Under the pieces are notes generated by a model, which worked only from the letters and a program-made list of their open reading frames with translations, was not told the origin of the DNA and ran no database searches. Shown here piece by piece: positions 6,927-9,733 of a DNA stretch of 9,733 nucleotides. Position 1 is the stretch's first letter. Every line of letters starts with the position of its first letter. Source of the stretch: Rhodothermaceae bacterium (lineage in GTDB: Bacteria; Bacteroidota; Rhodothermia; Rhodothermales; Rubricoccaceae); NCBI GenBank assembly GCA_013003465.1, contig JABDIZ010000044.1:1-9733 (forward strand). The letters run 5' to 3'. A program made the translations under genes and the position numbers.

Positions 6927-8282
6927 TCAGACCAGCCCGAGGACGCGCGCGAAACCGCCGATCTTATGCTCGATCTCCGCCCATTCCGTCTCCGGCTCCG
7001 ATCCGGCTACGATCCCCGCTCCGGCGTAAAGGTCGAGCGTGTGCCCATGCACGAGGCCCGAGCGAATGCCCACGGCGAATTCGGCCGCGTTGGGGCCGAC
7101 CCACCCGATGGGCCCTGCGTAGAGACCGCGATCAAACGGTTCGAGCTGACGGAGCGCAGCCAAGGCCTCCTCACGCGGTGTTCCGCCCACCGCTGGCGTG
7201 GGATGGAGCGCACGGAGTACGTCCAACGGGGACGTACCGGGGCGTAGGCGACCGCGCAAGCCGGTGCGCAGGTGGCGCCCGTGCGCCAAGGTCAGCGCAG
7301 ATGGCTCGGCACCGGCTTCGAGGGTGGCCGCGAGCGGGTCGAGCGCCTCGACCAGCGCCTTGCGCACGAACGCCTGCTCCCGCCGGTCCTTTTCGCTGCC
7401 GAGCAATTCGTCCAGCAGCCGACGATCCCCGGCGGCCTCGACAGACCGAGGGCGCGTTCCGGCCACCGCCTCGGTATCAAAGCGGCTCCCTTCGACGTAG
7501 AGCAACCGCTCAGGCGTGGCACTGAGGAAGGCGGCATCCCCGACGCCAATTAGCGCGTGATAACACGCCGGGGTCGTAGCCTCAAGCTGCCGAAGCAGTG
7601 CGTATGGATCGAGCGGCTCGTCGAACATAAACCGAGTGCGGCGTGCAAGAACCACTTTATCGAGCGGCGTGGTGCGGAACGCGCCGAGAGCCCACGTCAC
7701 GGCCGCGTTCCAGCCCGCAGCATCCGGCGCATCAGTGCGGGCCACAGGAAGGGGGAGCGCCTCGGCAGTAGGCCACGTCGGCCACGCTAATTGTTCTAGT
7801 TCTTCCGCGACGGCCTTCGGATCGTCTCGCCCCGGCAGCAGGTGGGCAGCGAGCATAGCCTCATCGTTCGTCACCCGCAACTCCACGCGCGGCAGTACAA
7901 AGCGGACTCGGCCGAAGGCACTCCACTCGTCGGTAATGGGATCCGTGGGGGCAAAGCGCGCAGCGCCCAGGTAGCGTGCCGCTGCAGGCAGCGTGCTCAG
8001 CCGAGGGCCCAGGGCAGCCTCTAGCGCCTCCAGCGAGTCAGCCTCGACCACATCTGCCGCGCCTACACCGGCAAGCACCTCGTCGGCCCCTCGCCCATGC
8101 CAGTACACCCGCTCCGTGAACGGCTGGGCGTGCAGCCACGCCAGCGCATCCACGGGGGTAACAGGCACCTCGACTCGCACGACTGGCCCGCGCACCGGCC
8201 CGCGCCGGAAGGCACGCACCAGCACCCGCACCGCCTGATCAGGCGCGAGCGCATCGAAGGTGAGGCCGGGAAGGGAACGCAA
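6927..8282 (-). CDS. menF: isochorismate synthase (MenF), 5' end uncertain
   Basis: Chorismate-utilising enzyme that isomerises chorismate to isochorismate with Mg2+, the entry to the pathway. The conserved catalytic domain covers about residues 185-450: general-base lysine K209 in LDKVVLARR, LSATPERLL (253-261), TEAVAGTRPRS (270-280), SEKDRREQ (296-303), HPTPAVGG (360-367), AGPIGW (389-394) and GAGIVAGSEPETEW (421-434) with the metal-binding E436 and E438 region. A variable N-terminal domain (1-180) is typical. No ATG start exists: the frame is open back to a TAA at 8346-8348, and the only candidates are TTG at 8282 (used here), a rare ATT at 8345, or internal GTG codons such as 8231. It leads the operon. 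Other chorismate enzymes (EntC, salicylate or anthranilate type) share the motifs; the neighbours decide for MenF. Confidence 0.94.
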   Translation of the reverse strand: MRSLPGLTFDALAPDQAVRVLVRAFRRGPVRGPVVRVEVPVTPVDALAWLHAQPFTERVYWHGRGADEVLAGVGAADVVEADSLEALEAALGPRLSTLPAAARYLGAARFAPTDPITDEWSAFGRVRFVLPRVELRVTNDEAMLAAHLLPGRDDPKAVAEELEQLAWPTWPTAEALPLPVARTDAPDAAGWNAAVTWALGAFRTTPLDKVVLARRTRFMFDEPLDPYALLRQLEATTPACYHALIGVGDAAFLSATPERLLYVEGSRFDTEAVAGTRPRSVEAAGDRRLLDELLGSEKDRREQAFVRKALVEALDPLAATLEAGAEPSALTLAHGRHLRTGLRGRLRPGTSPLDVLRALHPTPAVGGTPREEALAALRQLEPFDRGLYAGPIGWVGPNAAEFAVGIRSGLVHGHTLDLYAGAGIVAGSEPETEWAEIEHKIGGFARVLGLV

Positions 8283-8429
8283 CGGAACGGACGCGAGGAA
8301 AGAGGACGGGGCGTACCGAAGAGGCGGCGAGTGGGTTTCAGTAATTTATGAAAGTTCATCCGAACGACCGAGCCGCTGGCACCTCCCGCGTTCGCTTGCG
8401 TCCCACCGATTCTGCTCACCCCCGAAGCG
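8283..8429. promoter_or_regulatory. divergent menF/menG intergenic region
   Basis: This stretch of about 147 bases separates the start assigned to menF from the menG ATG and must hold the promoters for both directions. It contains the most AT-rich patch of the neighbourhood, at 8336-8353, where TTTCA and TGAAA form 5-base inverted arms around an AT-rich 8-base centre. This could be a -10 region or an operator for a shared regulator. I cannot point to clear -35/-10 boxes, nor to a clear Bacteroidota-type TTTG / TAnnTTTG pair. If menF really starts upstream of 8282, part of this region is coding. Confidence 0.5.
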
Positions 8430-9158
8430 ATGACCAAGCCCCCCATCGGCCAAGCCGAAGGCAAACGCGACCAGGTCGAGGCGATGTTCGACGAGATCGC
8501 GCCACGCTACGACCTCCTCAACCGCGTCCTCTCGTTCGGCATCGACGTGTGGTGGCGCAAGCGTGCGGTGCGCCTCCTCGGCCAAGCGCTCCCCGATCAG
8601 CCCTCACGCCTGCTCGATGTAGCAACCGGTACCGCCGACCTTGCCATCGAGGCGCTGTCGCTCCATCCCACGCAGGTCATCGGCGTGGACATTTCGGCAG
8701 GCATGCTCGACCTCGGACGCGAGAAGGTGCAGGCCAAAGGACTCGCAGAGCAGATCAAGCTAGTGCAAGCCGACTCGGCGGATCTCCCCTTCGACGACGC
8801 CCACTTCGATGGGGCACTTGTGGCGTTCGGCGTACGCAACTTCGAAGATCTGCGCGGCGGGCTACGCGAAATCCGGCGCGTGCTCCGACCCGGTGCGCCG
8901 CTCGTGGTACTGGAGTTCAGTCACCCGCGCGCCTTCCCCGTCAAGCAGGCGTATGAGGCCTACTCGAAGCACGTCCTGCCGCGTATCGGGCGAACGATCT
9001 CCAAGAGCGATGAGGCCTACACGTATCTGCCCGAATCGGTGGCCGCCTTCCCGGATGGCGAAGCCTTCCTGAGCGAAATGCAGGGCGTAGGGTTCTCGGA
9101 GACGGTGGCGAGGCCGCTGACGTTCGGCGTAGTCAGCCTGTATCGAGGATTGGCCTAG
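8430..9158 (+). CDS. menG: demethylmenaquinone methyltransferase (MenG/UbiE)
   Basis: SAM-dependent class I methyltransferase that adds the ring methyl group to demethylmenaquinone, the last step of the pathway. The 242-residue protein carries the UbiE/MenG family signature end to end: MFDEIAPRYDLLNRVLSFG (19-37) followed by WW, SAM motif I LDVATGTADLA (62-72), GVDIS (85-89) with the acidic residue for the ribose, PFDDAHFD (120-127), FGVRNFEDL (133-141), VLEFSHP (160-166), and the late signature YTYLPESVAAFPDGEAF (197-213), then LTFGVVSLYRG. ATG at 8430 begins just before the conserved region and has no Shine-Dalgarno sequence. It is transcribed away from the men operon. The family can also methylate the ubiquinone precursor, but no ubiquinone gene is seen here, so the menaquinone role is favoured. 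Confidence 0.97.
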   Translation: MTKPPIGQAEGKRDQVEAMFDEIAPRYDLLNRVLSFGIDVWWRKRAVRLLGQALPDQPSRLLDVATGTADLAIEALSLHPTQVIGVDISAGMLDLGREKVQAKGLAEQIKLVQADSADLPFDDAHFDGALVAFGVRNFEDLRGGLREIRRVLRPGAPLVVLEFSHPRAFPVKQAYEAYSKHVLPRIGRTISKSDEAYTYLPESVAAFPDGEAFLSEMQGVGFSETVARPLTFGVVSLYRGLA

Positions 9159-9281
9159 ACCCAGGTCCGTTTACGGGGTACCGGTCTACTCTGAACTACT
9201 ACGGCGTTGCGTTTGCCGGAAGCGAGGAGTGCGCCCCCATTCCATGGCATAGCTGACCCTACGCAGCCATGATGGTAGCCA

Positions 9282-9326
9282 CCGGGCGAGGCGGAGGCGG
9301 TCCCCTCCTGCAACAAACTCGCCCGG
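9282..9326. repeat. nested inverted repeat (9-bp perfect arms)
   Basis: CCGGGCGAG at 9282-9290 is perfectly complementary to CTCGCCCGG at 9318-9326. Inside the 27-base loop a second stem can form, GGAGG at 9293-9297 with CCTCC at 9304-9308. As RNA this gives a stable stem-loop on a stem. No T-run follows on either strand, so it is not a textbook intrinsic terminator; it could be a menG transcript end, an RNA-level control element or a chance GC-rich pairing. Confidence 0.65.
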
Positions 9327-9339
9327 ATTCGTGTAAATG

Positions 9340-9370
9340 GCCGCTGTGCCGGATATTACCGGCAGGCGGC
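9340..9370. repeat. imperfect hairpin upstream of the glsB-like gene
   Basis: GCCGG (9348-9352) pairs with CCGGC (9359-9363) around an ATATTA loop. The stem continues outward through T-A, a bulged G, a T-G wobble, and GCCGC (9340-9344) with GCGGC (9366-9370). The result is a stem of about 12 pairs with one bulge, ending 76 bases before the glsB-like start codon. No T-run follows. It could be a 5' leader structure, a protein-binding palindrome, or the second half of a tandem terminator with 9282-9326. Confidence 0.65.
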
Positions 9371-9435
9371 TATCCCCTCGTCTCTCCCCTAGCTCGTCCG
9401 TGGCCGCGTGGCCGAGCCTCTTCCCACCCATCTTC

Positions 9436-9440
9436 GGAGG
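9436..9440 (+). promoter_or_regulatory. strong Shine-Dalgarno sequence deciding the glsB-like start
   Basis: GGAGG sits six bases before the ATG at 9447. It is the clearest ribosome binding site in the window and fixes the start of the 80-residue protein over the in-frame GTG at 9408. The contrast with menG and menB, which have none, suggests high expression of this gene. Confidence 0.85.
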
Positions 9441-9446
9441 TATCTC

Positions 9447-9689
9447 ATGGGCATTCTCGCCTGGATCGTTATCGGCATCATCGCCGGCTGGCTCGCCGAG
9501 CAGATCATGAAGTCATCCATGGGCTTACCCATGAACCTGCTCGTCGGCGTCATCGGCGCGTTTGTTGGCGGCTTCGTCTTCAACCTGTTCGGTGGCGCAG
9601 GCGTCACCGGCTTTAACCTATACAGCATTCTGGTGGCCACCGTCGGCGCGGTGCTGTTGCTCTGGGTCGTCGGCCTGGTCAAGAAGTGA
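9447..9689 (+). CDS. GlsB/YeaQ/YmgE-family small membrane protein
   Basis: Very small inner-membrane protein (80 residues) of the transglycosylase-associated / GlsB-YeaQ-YmgE family, often linked to general stress but without an established biochemical role. It has three hydrophobic segments at about 2-20, 27-50 and 55-77, with the family's glycine pattern: IVIGIIAGWLAEQIM near the N-terminus, LLVGVIGAFVGGFVFNLFG (31-49) in the middle, and LVATVGAVLLLWVVGLVKK at the end, closing with two lysines. Length is normal for the family (about 80-85). The start is set by a GGAGG six bases upstream. It stands alone, downstream of a structured gap, and is probably a separate transcription unit from menG. 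There is no sign of a link to quinone synthesis other than position. Confidence 0.9.
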   Translation: MGILAWIVIGIIAGWLAEQIMKSSMGLPMNLLVGVIGAFVGGFVFNLFGGAGVTGFNLYSILVATVGAVLLLWVVGLVKK

Positions 9690-9733
9690 CGCGATTCTCG
9701 TCCCTGGCTTTACCGCGGCGAGGAGCCCTTCTC

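Larger units (their letters stand above)
1..8282 (-). other. menaquinone biosynthesis operon menFDHB-x-ACE
   Basis: Eight consecutive minus-strand genes with no room for internal promoters outside coding sequence. The junctions are: menF-menD gap 3, menD-menH overlap 4, menH-menB gap 7, menB-small gene gap 7, small gene-menA gap 24 (3 if the GTG start is used), menA-menC overlap 13 (or 4), menC-menE overlap 4. This layout suggests one polycistronic mRNA from the gap after 8282. Every step of the classical o-succinylbenzoate route is represented except the DHNA-CoA thioesterase; the final methylation is supplied by the divergent menG. Confidence 0.85.
9159..9446. other. non-coding gap between menG and the glsB-like gene
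   Basis: About 288 bases with no convincing gene; the open frames crossing it have low-complexity Arg/Pro/Gly-rich products with no family features. It starts with a weak interrupted inverted repeat right at the menG stop (AGACC at 9157-9161 with GGTCT at 9183-9187, extended by GGT/ACC), which might end menG transcription but has no U-run. Two stronger inverted repeats lie at 9282-9326 and 9340-9370 and are listed separately. The promoter of the downstream gene should be here, but no clear consensus boxes were found. Confidence 0.6.

Noticed and set aside
9157..9187. Intrinsic terminator directly at the menG stop
   Set aside because: The stem is short, interrupted by two unpaired bases, and lacks a U-run, so it is noted only within the gap description.
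9186..9431. Possible 81-codon gene on the minus strand in the menG-glsB gap
   Set aside because: No recognisable domain or ribosome site, Arg-rich composition, and it runs through both inverted repeats; more likely non-coding.

Overview
The window is a strongly GC-rich bacterial segment. Most of it is a menaquinone (vitamin K2) biosynthesis operon on the minus strand. In transcription order it reads menF, menD, menH, menB, a small unassigned gene, menA, menC, menE. menE runs off the left edge (position 1) and lacks its C-terminal domain. On the plus strand, divergent from menF, is the demethylmenaquinone methyltransferase gene (menG/ubiE). A gap of about 290 bases with two hairpin-forming inverted repeats follows, then a small GlsB/YeaQ-type membrane protein gene with a strong ribosome binding site.

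Region by region: 1-930 menE (partial); 927-2063 menC; 2051-2989 menA; 3014-3361 small protein, possibly PH-like; 3369-4241 menB; 4249-5055 menH; 5052-6923 menD; 6927-8282 menF (start uncertain); 8283-8429 divergent regulatory gap; 8430-9158 menG; 9159-9446 non-coding gap with inverted repeats; 9447-9689 glsB-like. The operon is extremely compact: junctions are overlaps (GTGA or ATGA type) or gaps of a few bases up to 24, which suggests one transcript with translational coupling.

The genes together form the classical o-succinylbenzoate route. MenF makes isochorismate from chorismate, MenD makes SEPHCHC, MenH makes SHCHC, MenC makes o-succinylbenzoate, MenE makes its CoA ester, MenB closes the ring to DHNA-CoA, MenA prenylates DHNA, and MenG methylates to menaquinone. 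No DHNA-CoA thioesterase (MenI) is recognisable here. No ubiquinone gene is seen either, so the methyltransferase most likely serves menaquinone.

The host is probably a GC-rich Gram-negative. The gene order and the high GC would fit the Rhodothermia branch of Bacteroidota (relatives of Salinibacter, Rhodothermus, Rubricoccus), but this is inference from memory, without a database search. I see no mobile elements, tRNA, rRNA or CRISPR. This is mostly a housekeeping region. The points worth a second look are the small protein inside the operon, the missing ATG start of menF, and the structured gap before glsB.
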